This document shows, one piece after another, positions 1 through 8,174 of a DNA stretch of 14,650 nt. Each line of letters starts with the position of its first letter. Positions within the stretch are counted from its first letter, which is position 1. Position numbers and translations under genes: made by a program. This stretch comes from an uncultured Rhizobiaceae group bacterium. GTDB lineage: Bacteria > Pseudomonadota > Alphaproteobacteria > Rhizobiales > Rhizobiaceae. The notes beneath the pieces were generated by a model, which was not told where the DNA came from, made no database searches, and was given only the letters and a program-made list of their open reading frames with translations. Location of the stretch: positions 1 to 14,650 of the forward strand of contig CALAIO010000373.1 of the NCBI GenBank assembly GCA_937923355.1, given 5' to 3'.

Positions 1-23
1 GCGCTTGGAATTAGATTGGAACT

Positions 24-341
24 TTATTTTTGAACTGCGCCAGTATGTGTCACATCAATATTGGAAACGTTTTTCTCATGATTTTGCTGAGACGTAATAT
101 GCTTTAATCCGCTTGTGATTTTATGAGCCGCACTTGAAGCAATTGCCTTGCCGGTTAGGCAAGTCTCTTCATTTCGTTCGCAAAATGAAGTTATGTCTGC
201 ATAAAGTGAGTGCGCCGCACTAAAGGCTTCGTAAGTTGAAACTTGTGGTCGTACTTCCGCAGTATCAGAAACTGAACCAGTTACAGTTTCAGCTGGTAAT
301 AAAACACCCGCCACTCCAAGAGCTATGATTAGTCTAAACAT
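24..341 (-). CDS. DUF5330-like small exported protein
   Basis: This is a 105-residue protein of unknown function. Residues 1-17 form a hydrophobic N-terminus with an early Arg, consistent with a signal peptide or short membrane anchor, so the rest probably lies in the periplasm. The middle holds a pattern I associate with the Rhizobiales family DUF5330: an ITSFCERN segment followed by ETCLTGKA, giving two cysteines 8 residues apart that could form a disulfide. The C-terminal 40 residues are polar and look disordered. The ATG start is supported by a GGTGGG ribosome-binding sequence just upstream on the minus strand. It is transcribed divergently from the histidine kinase operon and shares the repeat-rich gap with it. 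The family assignment is from memory and moderately sure; the function is unknown. Confidence 0.72.
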   Translation of the reverse strand: MFRLIIALGVAGVLLPAETVTGSVSDTAEVRPQVSTYEAFSAAHSLYADITSFCERNEETCLTGKAIASSAAHKITSGLKHITSQQNHEKNVSNIDVTHTGAVQK

Positions 342-440
342 GTACCCACCTGTTTTTCATTCTGTGAGCATGTGTAACATGGAAGATTTAAGTCCCGTTT
401 TAGGACAGACAATGAATTTGACTCAAATTTTACAAACAGC

Positions 441-476
441 GTTTACCATAAGTTTTGTAAACACCTTGTTTACCAT
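441..476. promoter_or_regulatory. GTTTAC/GTAAAC element cluster in divergent gap
   Basis: The 245-bp gap at 342-586 holds two copies of GTTTACCAT in the same orientation (441-449 and 468-476), 27 bp apart. A GTAAAC at 457-462 forms a perfect inverted repeat with the GTTTAC at 468-473, with a 5-bp spacer. Such an arrangement suggests a regulator-binding region controlling the DUF5330-like gene, the kinase operon or both. TTTACCAT resembles the TTAACCAT half-site of the alphaproteobacterial cell-cycle regulator CtrA with one mismatch, but no full TTAA-N7-TTAA site is present, so naming the regulator would be speculation. The rest of the gap holds no gene I can support. Confidence 0.4.
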
Positions 477-586
477 GACATTAGAAACCCTTGCTTAAAA
501 GGCTTTATTAGAACGTTTCTTGCCATGAAATGCGCTTCATTAGGATTCCATTAAATACGTTGTGTAACCAATCTTGGTAACCATAA

Positions 587-1915
587 TTGGCGAGTAATGT
601 TTTGAGTAACGCTTTTAAAAAATCATTTAGCAAACTGACAAATGCTGTCGGTCTTCAAACGCAGGTGAAACCTGTGACAGAAGCTGTTGATGAATTTTTA
701 TCGAAAGATGCAGCAATGCTTTTGCAAAGCATGCCAGATAGTGTTTCACTCCATGACGCAAACGGAAATGCCCTATGGGTTTCTGACAAGACAAATTACA
801 TGTTTTGTCTGAATGCAGAAAATCAAAAAGATAAAGGCTTTCTCGAAGCAATTAATCCGCAAGATAAACTGGATGTTTTAAAGGCATTTTCGGATTGTAG
901 TACGTCGGGCAAAAATCAAACTGTAATGTTTAGATGTCAGTTTGCAGGCGATGATGGCAAATTTGAAGTGAGCCACTTTGAAGTGCGTATCTCGCCATAT
1001 CCTCATAAAGGTGAGATTGTTTTCCTTGCATTGGCACGTGACGTCTCTGCTGAGGCAAAACGTGAGGTTCAAGCCAAGCAGGACATTGAGAGCGCACAAA
1101 ACCTTAGCAGCACCAAAAGCATGTTTTTGTCTCACATGAGCCATGAATTAAGAACGCCGTTAAATGCAATTATCGGTTTCTCACAAATGCTCATGGGCGA
1201 GGCTGCCGTCATTATTACCGATGAAAAGAAAACTGAATACGCTGGCTTGATCAATCAGTCAGCCAGTCATTTGTTGAAGATTATAAACGATATTCTCGAT
1301 ATTTCTAAAATTGAGGCTGGAAAATTCCAAATCATTCCAGAAGTGATTAATCTCGAAGATGAGGTTCAGGCGTCGCTTAAGCTATTGGCTCCAATAGCTG
1401 ACGAGGCAGGCGTTTCCATAGCAATAAAAGCCATGGATAATCTGCCAAATATAACAGCAGATCCTAGAGCCATACAGCAAATAGTCATGAACCTGATTGC
1501 AAACGCTGTTAAGTTCTCTCACCGAGGTGACACGATAACCGTTTTGATTGAACGTAACAGACGCAAAATCGAGCTAAAAATTATTGATACTGGCCTAGGC
1601 ATGGAACAGGATACGCTCGATAAACTAGGCAGCTCGTTCTTTCAGGCAGAACAAAACACAACCAAGCGATTTGAGGGTACGGGTCTTGGACTATCCATCG
1701 TATTTGGGCTGATAAAGCTTCATAATGGGCAAGTATCGTTTGAAAGCAAGCAAGGTTCTGGCACGACAGTTTGTGTTGAACTTCCAATCTCAAATGAAAA
1801 ATCTATTCCGGTTCCAGCAGATCCAAATGAGGCAATTGTTTTCTTGAATGAAACAAGAGAACCGAACCTTTTTAGAAAGCTTGAAACCAATTCAACTGTA
1901 CGCAAGACGGGGTAA
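587..1915 (+). CDS. Soluble PAS-domain sensor histidine kinase
   Basis: This is a 442-residue two-component sensor kinase with no membrane segment, so it should sense a cytoplasmic signal or be recruited by a partner. Residues about 42-155 look like a PAS sensor domain. The dimerisation and phosphoacceptor domain has SHELRTPLNA with His186 as the predicted phosphorylation site. The ATPase domain shows the N box (Asn302, Asn306), G1 (DTGLG, 334-338) and G2 (GTGLGL, 364-369). The HisKA sequence is of the type seen in PleC/DivJ-like kinases. About 40 variable residues follow the ATPase, and no receiver domain is present, so the response regulator is encoded elsewhere. The start is a TTG directly after an in-frame TAA; no in-frame ATG occurs before residue 43. 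A second TTG at 602 is possible. Neither has a strong ribosome-binding site. It heads an operon with the two genes downstream. Confidence 0.88.
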   Translation: MASNVLSNAFKKSFSKLTNAVGLQTQVKPVTEAVDEFLSKDAAMLLQSMPDSVSLHDANGNALWVSDKTNYMFCLNAENQKDKGFLEAINPQDKLDVLKAFSDCSTSGKNQTVMFRCQFAGDDGKFEVSHFEVRISPYPHKGEIVFLALARDVSAEAKREVQAKQDIESAQNLSSTKSMFLSHMSHELRTPLNAIIGFSQMLMGEAAVIITDEKKTEYAGLINQSASHLLKIINDILDISKIEAGKFQIIPEVINLEDEVQASLKLLAPIADEAGVSIAIKAMDNLPNITADPRAIQQIVMNLIANAVKFSHRGDTITVLIERNRRKIELKIIDTGLGMEQDTLDKLGSSFFQAEQNTTKRFEGTGLGLSIVFGLIKLHNGQVSFESKQGSGTTVCVELPISNEKSIPVPADPNEAIVFLNETREPNLFRKLETNSTVRKTG

Positions 1916-1919
1916 TATT

Positions 1920-2708
1920 ATGCAACTGTTAAAACAATCTTCCATTATGGTTCTTCGCATGATGATCGAAAGGCCTGGTAGTACGGCGGGCTTGGTTGTA
2001 TTCGGGCTTGGCTTCGCTCTAATTGCTGGCAATGCCTTGTATTCGCAAGAAGGCACGCACCCGGATCCACTTTGGTCAACAGCCAAGCAACAAGATAGCC
2101 TTTCTCAAAATTTTGATGAAGAGATCGCCAAGGTAAGTCAGCCGAATACAATTACACGAAGTGTGTTAACGCAGCGCATCAGTTTGAAAAATGTGCCTGT
2201 GCCAACGGCAAGCCCTGCAAGAAGCAATTCTGTAGCTGCACAATCTTCCCTGGTTCGAGATGTTCAATCAGCCTTGGCTGATATCGGGTTTTACAAAGGT
2301 AAAATTGATGGAATTTATGGTACTGGAACAAAAACAGCGATCATGAATTTTCAACAGCGCGCCGGGATCATTCCAAATGGTGAGGCGAGTTATGGCTTGT
2401 TGAGTAATTTGAAATCTGTTCAGGCCGTTACAGGTGTTCAAAACACTGAGCAACCCGTTACACAAGTGCAGTCTGTTTCATCCTTGCCTAAGGTGTTGGT
2501 TTTTGATGCAGAAACAGTAACGCGCATACAAACGGGTCTTAAAGAAAATTTTGGTGATGAAAGCATCAGCGTTGATGGTGTTATGGGAAATCAAACCAAA
2601 AATGCAATCAAGCGCTTTCAGAAAAGATTTAAACTGGAAGCAAATGGTGAGTTGAATAACGATACCCTTCAAAAAATGCTCTCTGTTGGTGTATTAAACA
2701 GCATATAA
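1920..2708 (+). CDS. Membrane-anchored protein with two peptidoglycan-binding repeats
   Basis: The protein has 262 residues. After a short basic N-terminus (about 1-22) a hydrophobic helix (about residues 23-40) should anchor it in the inner membrane with the remainder in the periplasm. A polar linker is followed by two PG_binding_1-type repeats, each a three-helix unit. The first, around residues 103-160, contains DGIYGTGTKTAIMNFQQ; the second, at the C-terminus, contains DGVMGNQTKNAIKRFQKRF. No catalytic domain is attached, so it probably recognises cell wall rather than cutting it. The start chosen is ATG 1920, 4 bp after the kinase stop and preceded by GGGG at 1909-1912. An in-frame ATG at 1848 would overlap the kinase gene and seems less likely. 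Co-transcription with the kinase suggests a link between signalling and the envelope, which is inference. Confidence 0.82.
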   Translation: MQLLKQSSIMVLRMMIERPGSTAGLVVFGLGFALIAGNALYSQEGTHPDPLWSTAKQQDSLSQNFDEEIAKVSQPNTITRSVLTQRISLKNVPVPTASPARSNSVAAQSSLVRDVQSALADIGFYKGKIDGIYGTGTKTAIMNFQQRAGIIPNGEASYGLLSNLKSVQAVTGVQNTEQPVTQVQSVSSLPKVLVFDAETVTRIQTGLKENFGDESISVDGVMGNQTKNAIKRFQKRFKLEANGELNNDTLQKMLSVGVLNSI

Positions 2709-2755
2709 TTGGCGTTTAGATCTCAGTTAACTCAAGCAATAAGGCAACTCATCCC

Positions 2756-3097
2756 ATGCGTTTAACCAGTGCAATGTGGTTTGCTGTATTTATGAGAACT
2801 GAAAGCGCGCGCGGTGCTTATGTTTCTGTATTGAAATCTGGCGCGCAGCAGGCAGGTGCGCTTTTTATTATGCACAATCATCTGAACGGGTTGTTTGATT
2901 TATATGCACCTGCACCTCAAGCTTTGATGGATGAGCCAGATGGTGATGATCGTAAATTTGAACGCGTTCTTGAAAATGTGGGTCAACAAGAAATAGATGC
3001 TTACTTAGAAAAGCAAAAAAACTTTGATCCGGATCTATGGATTATCGAAACAGAATCAGGTTCTGGCGCAATCTCACTTTCTTTAGCAAAACATTAG
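2756..3097 (+). CDS. DUF1491 family protein
   Basis: This is a 113-residue soluble protein of unknown function that matches my memory of the alphaproteobacterial DUF1491 family. Recognisable stretches are RLTSAMWFAVFMR at the N-terminus, ARGAYVSVLKSGAQQAGALF in the middle, and a C-terminal FDPDLWIIETE segment. The length is about that of the family. It lies 47 bp behind the peptidoglycan-binding gene with no visible terminator, so it is probably the third gene of the kinase operon. An AAGG sequence upstream is a weak ribosome-binding site. Its stop lies 14 bp from the stop of the convergent DUF2336-like gene. Confidence 0.8.
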   Translation: MRLTSAMWFAVFMRTESARGAYVSVLKSGAQQAGALFIMHNHLNGLFDLYAPAPQALMDEPDGDDRKFERVLENVGQQEIDAYLEKQKNFDPDLWIIETESGSGAISLSLAKH

Positions 3098-3111
3098 AAG
3101 AGCTTTGTGAT

Positions 3112-4236
3112 TTAGGCCGTAAGTTTCATTTCCTGATGTTCTTCAGAATAAGCTTCTTGTTGTTTTGATAGCGCTGCACGTCTGGCCCTTGCTGCAAGCG
3201 ATAAAGCGTAGCGTGTAGTTGGTATATGTTTTGTTTCCTTAAAGTGTGAGTGACTGAAATCAGCACCCAGTTTCTCATAATATGTAACACACTGTGAGTA
3301 ATTCAGATTCTTATATTTATCCATCACCACTTTGAAGATTTGCGCATTACGCCCAATGTCCAAATTTGCCATAAGTAAAATTCTGGCGGCTGAAACATCA
3401 GAAACTTCCAAGGCGCAGAGAAGTGTTGCAAGCATACCTGCATTTTGGGTTCGAAGTATCTGGAAGGTTATTGGACTTCTCAATCCGCAAAAATGTTGTA
3501 TCGATATTGCAAAGCTCTTTAAATTTTTCTCTCTCATATTCGACAAGAGCTGGTTTTCCATCTGCGATAAAGTAATCATGCTATCAGTGGATTTAACGGG
3601 TTTGCCTGTAGGTTTACGTCTTAATTTTCCACCCTTGTTTGCCAAGGCTAACAAAGTTTCAGACAAATCTTTGGAACGTTTGCTTGTTTGAACAGGTGTT
3701 ATGTCCGCAGATTGAATATTTGTAATTTCCTGCTCTGCTTTATCCCAACCATCAGAAAGGTTTGAATTCTCCAAAATCTGTACAATTTCAGAGTTTTCCA
3801 AGATGGTTTCATTTGCCAATAATATTGATTTTACTTGTTCGGCAACATTATCCAATTTTAACAAGGCTTTTACATTGGTTGCATCAAGGTTTTCACGTCT
3901 TGCGATTACCTTCGCCTGTTCAATGGAGCTTTTTTCAATAATTAAGTTCAGATCAGCAGGTTGCAACACGGGCGAATAAAGAAGCGGTGATTGGGCAATT
4001 GCAATCTCTTGTGTAGCCATAAAAATGATGAGTGGTTTTGGTGTGTATGCGCTTTTGGAGATGTTTTGAGCAATCTTCTTACGTTCCACGCTATTCGTGC
4101 TTAAAATTAGCGTGTAAAATTGTTCTTGAAATAAAGTTATATCTTTTCTTGAAGGTCTGGATAGAGATGCAAAACCTTGTGACAAATCAACCAAGCTTGA
4201 TTGATTACGACTTGGTTTTAAATGATTTCTAGTCAT
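3112..4236 (-). CDS. DUF2336-like helical protein
   Basis: The protein is about 374 residues, soluble and almost entirely alpha-helical. Residues 15-200 carry repeated helical units with patterns such as IAQSPLLYSP and DLNLIIEKSSIEQAKVIARR, which I associate with DUF2336 proteins of alphaproteobacteria. That family resembles HEAT-type scaffold repeats and has no established enzymatic role. The C-terminal part (about 240-374) is basic and contains ARARRAAL near the end. I place the start at ATG 4236, preceded by the purine-rich GAAAAG. A longer reading from GTG at 4302 adds 22 residues, but its GGGAAG abuts the start codon, which is poor spacing. The gene converges with DUF1491 and diverges from the small gene at 4458. 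The family call is moderately sure; the function is unknown. Confidence 0.7.
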   Translation of the reverse strand: MTRNHLKPSRNQSSLVDLSQGFASLSRPSRKDITLFQEQFYTLILSTNSVERKKIAQNISKSAYTPKPLIIFMATQEIAIAQSPLLYSPVLQPADLNLIIEKSSIEQAKVIARRENLDATNVKALLKLDNVAEQVKSILLANETILENSEIVQILENSNLSDGWDKAEQEITNIQSADITPVQTSKRSKDLSETLLALANKGGKLRRKPTGKPVKSTDSMITLSQMENQLLSNMREKNLKSFAISIQHFCGLRSPITFQILRTQNAGMLATLLCALEVSDVSAARILLMANLDIGRNAQIFKVVMDKYKNLNYSQCVTYYEKLGADFSHSHFKETKHIPTTRYALSLAARARRAALSKQQEAYSEEHQEMKLTA

Positions 4237-4457
4237 TGTCTTTTCTTTTTCAAAAACTTTCAACAAGGCCCCATCCTCTTGAAGTGATTCGTATCTAATC
4301 ACCTTCCCATGGAAAATCTTTACAATCTGTTAACCATGTTTGGTTTGTACTGTACGTGCCGATTCATTCACTTGTCTTGATTTGGATATAAATCGCAAGC
4401 AGTCATCATCAGGTGGCTTGATAGCCGAAGCAACGATTTACTTTTTGGAGAAGTAGG

Positions 4458-4640
4458 ATGAGTAGCATTTTAAAATTCCCGTTAGAACGCGTACAGCGCA
4501 GATCATATGGAATGCCTGACATCAGCCATAATGCTGAAGTACTGGTTTTTGAAGGTGTACGATATGAAAAAAACAAGTCATCTAAAGTCAATCAATCGCA
4601 AAAGAAGGCTCTAGCGACCAAAGTTAAAATCAAACCTTAA
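4458..4640 (+). CDS. Small basic protein, unknown function
   Basis: This 60-residue protein starts at ATG 4458 with a well-placed GGAG at 4447-4450 (7-nt spacer), the main reason to believe it is real. The N-terminus MSSILKFPLERVQRR resembles the start of many short alphaproteobacterial hypothetical proteins. The C-terminal third is lysine-rich, with no membrane segment or cysteines, and could bind nucleic acid or an acidic partner. It is transcribed divergently from the DUF2336-like gene across a 221-bp gap that includes a TTAACCAT sequence near 4329, and it converges with the DUF1254 gene 23 bp away. I do not recognise its family. Confidence 0.62.
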   Translation: MSSILKFPLERVQRRSYGMPDISHNAEVLVFEGVRYEKNKSSKVNQSQKKALATKVKIKP

Positions 4641-4663
4641 TGATTTGTAGCCGTAAATATTTG

Positions 4664-5233
4664 TTACGAAGCTGGCGTAATGGCAATGTTTGTATTGTAC
4701 GGAATACATTCAGAGTTACGCAAAAAATCAACTGATTGCGTAGTCCAGCTAACATCCGGAACGAGCGCTCTGAGCAATACAAAGCCTCTTGTACTTTGAC
4801 TTTCAACCAGAATTGAAGACTCAACTTCTTCAGGCTGAGTTTGTCTGATATCTGCCATCTGGATAGGATTTACTATCACCATTCGCAGCTGGTTTTTGAT
4901 CGCTGTACGGTCGTTCATACTGTATATAACCTTACCACTTTCATCAAAAACCGATGCTGACCAAAAGTTTTTATTCTTTGGACCTTTAATCTCTACTGCA
5001 CTTTTTGTTAGGTCAAATTTACAGACTGACAATTTTAAAAACGGGTCGCTGTTTGTAATACCAACTCTTTTGCCATCGTTTATGTAATGGAATGAATCAT
5101 TACTGAAGGTACTGGCAATCTGTTTTGCAGCATCTTTTGAACCGAGCGAAGGTATCAAAAGAATGATAACGATATGGACTATTCCAGCAAGAATGAGACC
5201 GCATAGGGTTAGATATAAAAACCGGGATTTCAT
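4664..5233 (-). CDS. DUF1254-like membrane-anchored protein
   Basis: This is a 189-residue protein with one N-terminal membrane helix (about residues 7-30), followed by a beta-rich domain expected in the periplasm. The sequence around FWSASVFDESGKVIYSMNDR fits the short, stand-alone form of DUF1254 that in Rhizobiales sits directly next to a DUF1214 protein. Its ATG overlaps the stop of the upstream gene as ATGA (5230-5233), so the two should be translationally coupled and may form a complex. It is the last gene of the PBP-DUF1214-DUF1254 operon. No catalytic motif is evident and the function is unknown. Confidence 0.72.
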   Translation of the reverse strand: MKSRFLYLTLCGLILAGIVHIVIILLIPSLGSKDAAKQIASTFSNDSFHYINDGKRVGITNSDPFLKLSVCKFDLTKSAVEIKGPKNKNFWSASVFDESGKVIYSMNDRTAIKNQLRMVIVNPIQMADIRQTQPEEVESSILVESQSTRGFVLLRALVPDVSWTTQSVDFLRNSECIPYNTNIAITPAS

Positions 5234-5811
5234 TCTTCACAACCTAACAATTGTATCTTTGGCATTTGCGGATCAATCACGCCAGAATTACTTGTAATAG
5301 GAGTGTCATACAGCCTTAGCACAAGCTTGAAATCACCTTCACCAACAATCGGTAGCCAGTTACTTGATTTTGGTGATTGGCTTATTTTTACAACAAAAGA
5401 AGAGTCCGGGTAGCGAACAAGGTTTCTGGAAAAAACAGCTGAAACCAGAATGCTGTCTCTGATTATCAGTTCGCCTTTGCCATCATAGGCTGAGAGTGTC
5501 CATAGACGCGCAGATGAAGTTTCTCCGGCAACTTCATAACTACACTTTCTATTGAGCCGTTTGCCGTCTTGATCTGTAATCGCTTCAAATGCCAAGCCTT
5601 CAGCTGCACCAAGCGGTATCGTGCCATCAGCGGTGGCTTTTGCTGTTGTATATGGATCTACCTCTGCGCCTCCAACAAATGGCCATGCTGACCAAGGTCC
5701 CGTGTTAACCGCGCCAATGCCATGGGTTCTTTGCAAAGCAAAGTTTGCACTAAGCCCGCCTAATGCAAGTCCGATTAACAAGACTATGGCTACGTTGATA
5801 ATAGTGCGCAT
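5230..5811 (-). CDS. DUF1214-like membrane-anchored protein
   Basis: The protein has 193 residues with an N-terminal membrane helix or uncleaved signal (about residues 5-24). The remainder is a beta-rich domain typical of DUF1214: GPWSAWPFVGG and DPYTTAKATADGTIPLG near the N-terminus and YDTPI toward the end. Family members often pair with DUF1254, as here. The N-terminal TGPW...DPYTTA segment suggests the truncated membrane-bound form, not the large fused DUF1254/DUF1214 form. It lies 39 bp downstream of the penicillin-binding protein gene and overlaps the next gene by 4 bp, so it is the middle gene of a three-gene operon. No clear ribosome-binding site is visible. A role in the envelope is inferred from topology and neighbours only. 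Confidence 0.75.
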   Translation of the reverse strand: MRTIINVAIVLLIGLALGGLSANFALQRTHGIGAVNTGPWSAWPFVGGAEVDPYTTAKATADGTIPLGAAEGLAFEAITDQDGKRLNRKCSYEVAGETSSARLWTLSAYDGKGELIIRDSILVSAVFSRNLVRYPDSSFVVKISQSPKSSNWLPIVGEGDFKLVLRLYDTPITSNSGVIDPQMPKIQLLGCEE

Positions 5812-5850
5812 TATTTCAGGATTAACTTTTCAGACAGAAGAGGAAATGTG

Positions 5851-8040
5851 TCATTGCGTTACAACACCAGAGTTTTGTGAATTTGCAATCTCACCGTTTA
5901 ATTTAAGTGGCTTTGCATTTTGGAATATCTGCTCAATATTGCGTAGTGTTTCCTCTGATTTTTTCGACAAAAGCTTAGGTCTAAGCGGTTGCGCTTCAAT
6001 GGTTTTATCAGTTTCGACAACCTTTTGTTCAGGTTCTTCTGTTCTGCCTGGTAGTGGATTTTCGATAAATGGAATAGGCCGCAATTCAATATTTTGATGC
6101 GCGTAAGTCATAAATTTCTGCCATGTCATGGCTGGCAGTCTACCCCCTGTTAAGCGTCTTGTTGGTTGATAATTATCGTTACCAAACCAGACAGCAGATA
6201 CGTAATTACCTGTATAACCAACAAACCAGGCATCGCGATATGCTTGTGTTGTTCCGGTTTTACCAGCTGCTCTAATGCCGTTAAGTGCTGCACGTTTCGC
6301 TGTTCCCCATTCCGGGATTTGCGCCATCATTTTATTCATTGCGGCAACGGTTGTTTCCTTGAGGACCTGAGGTGGTTCTTGTACATCTTCACGAATATCA
6401 AAAAGAATATTGCCCGATGTATCCAAGATTTGTGTGAACCCATAACGGTTCAGTTTCTTGCCACCCGTCATGAAAGTACCATAGCCAGAAGCCATCTCCA
6501 GAACAGTAACGCCATTTGATCCAAGTACCATGGGCGGGTTCACCACCATTTCAGACTCGATGCCCATATCTCGCGATGTTTTAACAAGCCGGTCACCACC
6601 CAGTGCTTGCAAGCCATCACGGCCGAGATACATTTTTACGGGTACTGTATTTATAGATTTAACGAGCGCTGTTGTCATATCCATGCGACCGCGGAAGTTT
6701 GGTGTATAATTGCGCGGACACCAGTTTTTACCAAATCGAACAACGCAAACACGACCGTCTACTACTCTGGTTTTTTCTGTATAATCAAAATTATCTATGG
6801 CAGAAGCATATACATAGGGCTTGAAAGATGAGCCTGGCTGACGCTTTGCAAGTGTTGCGCGGTTGAATTGACTTTGACCGTAATCACGACCACCAACCAT
6901 TGAACGCACAGCACCTTCATGATCAATCACGACCATGGCTGCATCTCTCACATTATACTGAGAGCCAAACTGTCTTAAATGGGATTCAACGGAATCTTCC
7001 GAAGCTTTTTGTAGATCTAGATCAACAGTCGTTTTAACAATCAGATTACGCGTTTTGAATTTAACAGCGGTTTTGCGGACTTCATCATAAGCCCAATCCA
7101 GAAAATAGTTAGGCCCTTTGAGATCTTCACGGGGTACAACGCTTGCTGGTTCGCGTCTTGCTCTGACGACTTGACCTTCTGTCATAAAACCTGCCTGAAC
7201 CATATTGGTCAAAACTTCATTGGCGCGGGCTCTCGCTGCTGGCAGGTTGATGTGCGGTGCATATTTGCCAGGTGCTTTGTAAAGTCCTGCAAGCATAGCA
7301 GCTTCGGCCAAAGTCACGTCTTTGATGTTTTTGTCAAAATAATATTGAGCCGCCGCCGCAATCCCGAAGTTGCCTCCGCCCATGTAGGCGCGGTCAATAT
7401 AAAGTTTGAGGATTTCTTTTTTCGACAGATTTGTCTCAAGCCATAGTGATAGAAACGCTTCCTTGATTTTTCTGTCTAGGGTTCGCTCATTTGTCAAAAA
7501 CAGATTCTTGGCTAGCTGCTGTGTAATGGTACTGCCACCTTGAACGACAGAATTGGCACGAACATTTTCAGCCATAGCGCGTACGAGGCCTAAAAAGTCT
7601 ATGCCAATATGCTCAAAGAAACGTCTGTCTTCTGTTGAGAGAACCGCCTTGATAAAATGATCGGGAAGAGCGTCTAGTTCTTCTGCTGCATTTTGGCGAA
7701 TACCGCGGCGACCAATTTCCTTGCCATTTCTGTCTAAAAACAGAACGGAATAATCATCCTGACTGCGCCAGTCTTTTTGGGTTTCTTCAAACGCAGGTAG
7801 TGCAAGGGCCAACATGGCAATAGAGCCAATCAATCCAAGTGTTATGCCTTCATCAAAAATCTCTACAAAGAAACGTTTTAATCCTTTGACGCGAAACTTT
7901 CTAAAGAAAATAGTGATATTTTCCCAGCGTTCACCAGCGTCTGAAAACATGCGATAGAGTGAAGAATCAATCCAGGAATCGATATCGAGGAGCTTATTCC
8001 AGCCCCCACCTTTCTTCGAATTCTTAAACGGATCACGCAA
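5851..8040 (-). CDS. Class A penicillin-binding protein (PBP1A family)
   Basis: This is a 729-residue bifunctional peptidoglycan synthase that polymerises glycan strands from lipid II and cross-links their peptides in the periplasm. A 65-residue cytoplasmic N-terminus precedes one membrane helix (about 66-84). The GT51 glycosyltransferase domain shows EDRRFFEH (catalytic Glu137), QGGSTITQQLAKNLFL (167-182), a RKIKE motif (second Glu194) and KLYIDRAYMGGGNFGI. The transpeptidase domain shows the SxxK motif in PGSSFKP (Ser404, Lys407), SIN at 462-464 and KTG at 594-596. All key residues are present, so it should be active. The C-terminal tail of about 70 residues is charged and Pro/Glu-rich. The start is TTG 8040, supported by an upstream AAGG; the next in-frame Met is residue 31. 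It heads the operon with DUF1214 and DUF1254. It could be annotated mrcA/ponA-like, but which paralogue is not certain. Confidence 0.93.
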   Translation of the reverse strand: MRDPFKNSKKGGGWNKLLDIDSWIDSSLYRMFSDAGERWENITIFFRKFRVKGLKRFFVEIFDEGITLGLIGSIAMLALALPAFEETQKDWRSQDDYSVLFLDRNGKEIGRRGIRQNAAEELDALPDHFIKAVLSTEDRRFFEHIGIDFLGLVRAMAENVRANSVVQGGSTITQQLAKNLFLTNERTLDRKIKEAFLSLWLETNLSKKEILKLYIDRAYMGGGNFGIAAAAQYYFDKNIKDVTLAEAAMLAGLYKAPGKYAPHINLPAARARANEVLTNMVQAGFMTEGQVVRARREPASVVPREDLKGPNYFLDWAYDEVRKTAVKFKTRNLIVKTTVDLDLQKASEDSVESHLRQFGSQYNVRDAAMVVIDHEGAVRSMVGGRDYGQSQFNRATLAKRQPGSSFKPYVYASAIDNFDYTEKTRVVDGRVCVVRFGKNWCPRNYTPNFRGRMDMTTALVKSINTVPVKMYLGRDGLQALGGDRLVKTSRDMGIESEMVVNPPMVLGSNGVTVLEMASGYGTFMTGGKKLNRYGFTQILDTSGNILFDIREDVQEPPQVLKETTVAAMNKMMAQIPEWGTAKRAALNGIRAAGKTGTTQAYRDAWFVGYTGNYVSAVWFGNDNYQPTRRLTGGRLPAMTWQKFMTYAHQNIELRPIPFIENPLPGRTEEPEQKVVETDKTIEAQPLRPKLLSKKSEETLRNIEQIFQNAKPLKLNGEIANSQNSGVVTQ

Positions 8041-8174
8041 TTTAAAACTACCTTATGTAAACTCTGAATGATTTATACAGCATATAAAGTCGTTTTTGAA
8101 TGAAAATTATAGTGATTGCGTATAGTTTATTGAGTTCTGGTAAACGCAACTAACAGTCAAGTTGGAATTAAATT
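8041..8174. promoter_or_regulatory. Divergent promoter region, PBP / YcgN
   Basis: This 134-bp gap separates two divergent genes and must hold both promoters. On the minus strand a perfect TATAAT -10 hexamer reads from 8111 to 8106, about 65 bp before the PBP start, but no good -35 sits 16-18 bp upstream. On the plus strand TATAGT near 8119-8124 is a weak -10 candidate. The sequence TGGTAAACGC around 8140 is the complement of the GCGTTTACCA found at 440-449 in the kinase gap, so the same regulator could act at both places; a 10-bp match could also be chance. Confidence 0.35.

Noticed and set aside
587..1915. Naming the kinase PleC, DivJ or PdhS
   Set aside because: The HisKA core is similar, but it lacks the membrane segments of PleC and DivJ and is much shorter than PdhS, so a symbol would be a guess.
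3332..3691. 119-codon plus-strand open frame
   Set aside because: It is antisense to the DUF2336-like gene, has no ribosome-binding site and shows no domain pattern.
4237..4302. 22-codon extension of the DUF2336-like protein from GTG 4302
   Set aside because: The purine-rich GGGAAG is immediately adjacent to the GTG, leaving no spacer. Kept only as a possible alternative.
5621..6097. 158-codon plus-strand open frame
   Set aside because: It is antisense to the DUF1214 gene and the PBP 3' end, where protein-level conservation is clear on the other strand.
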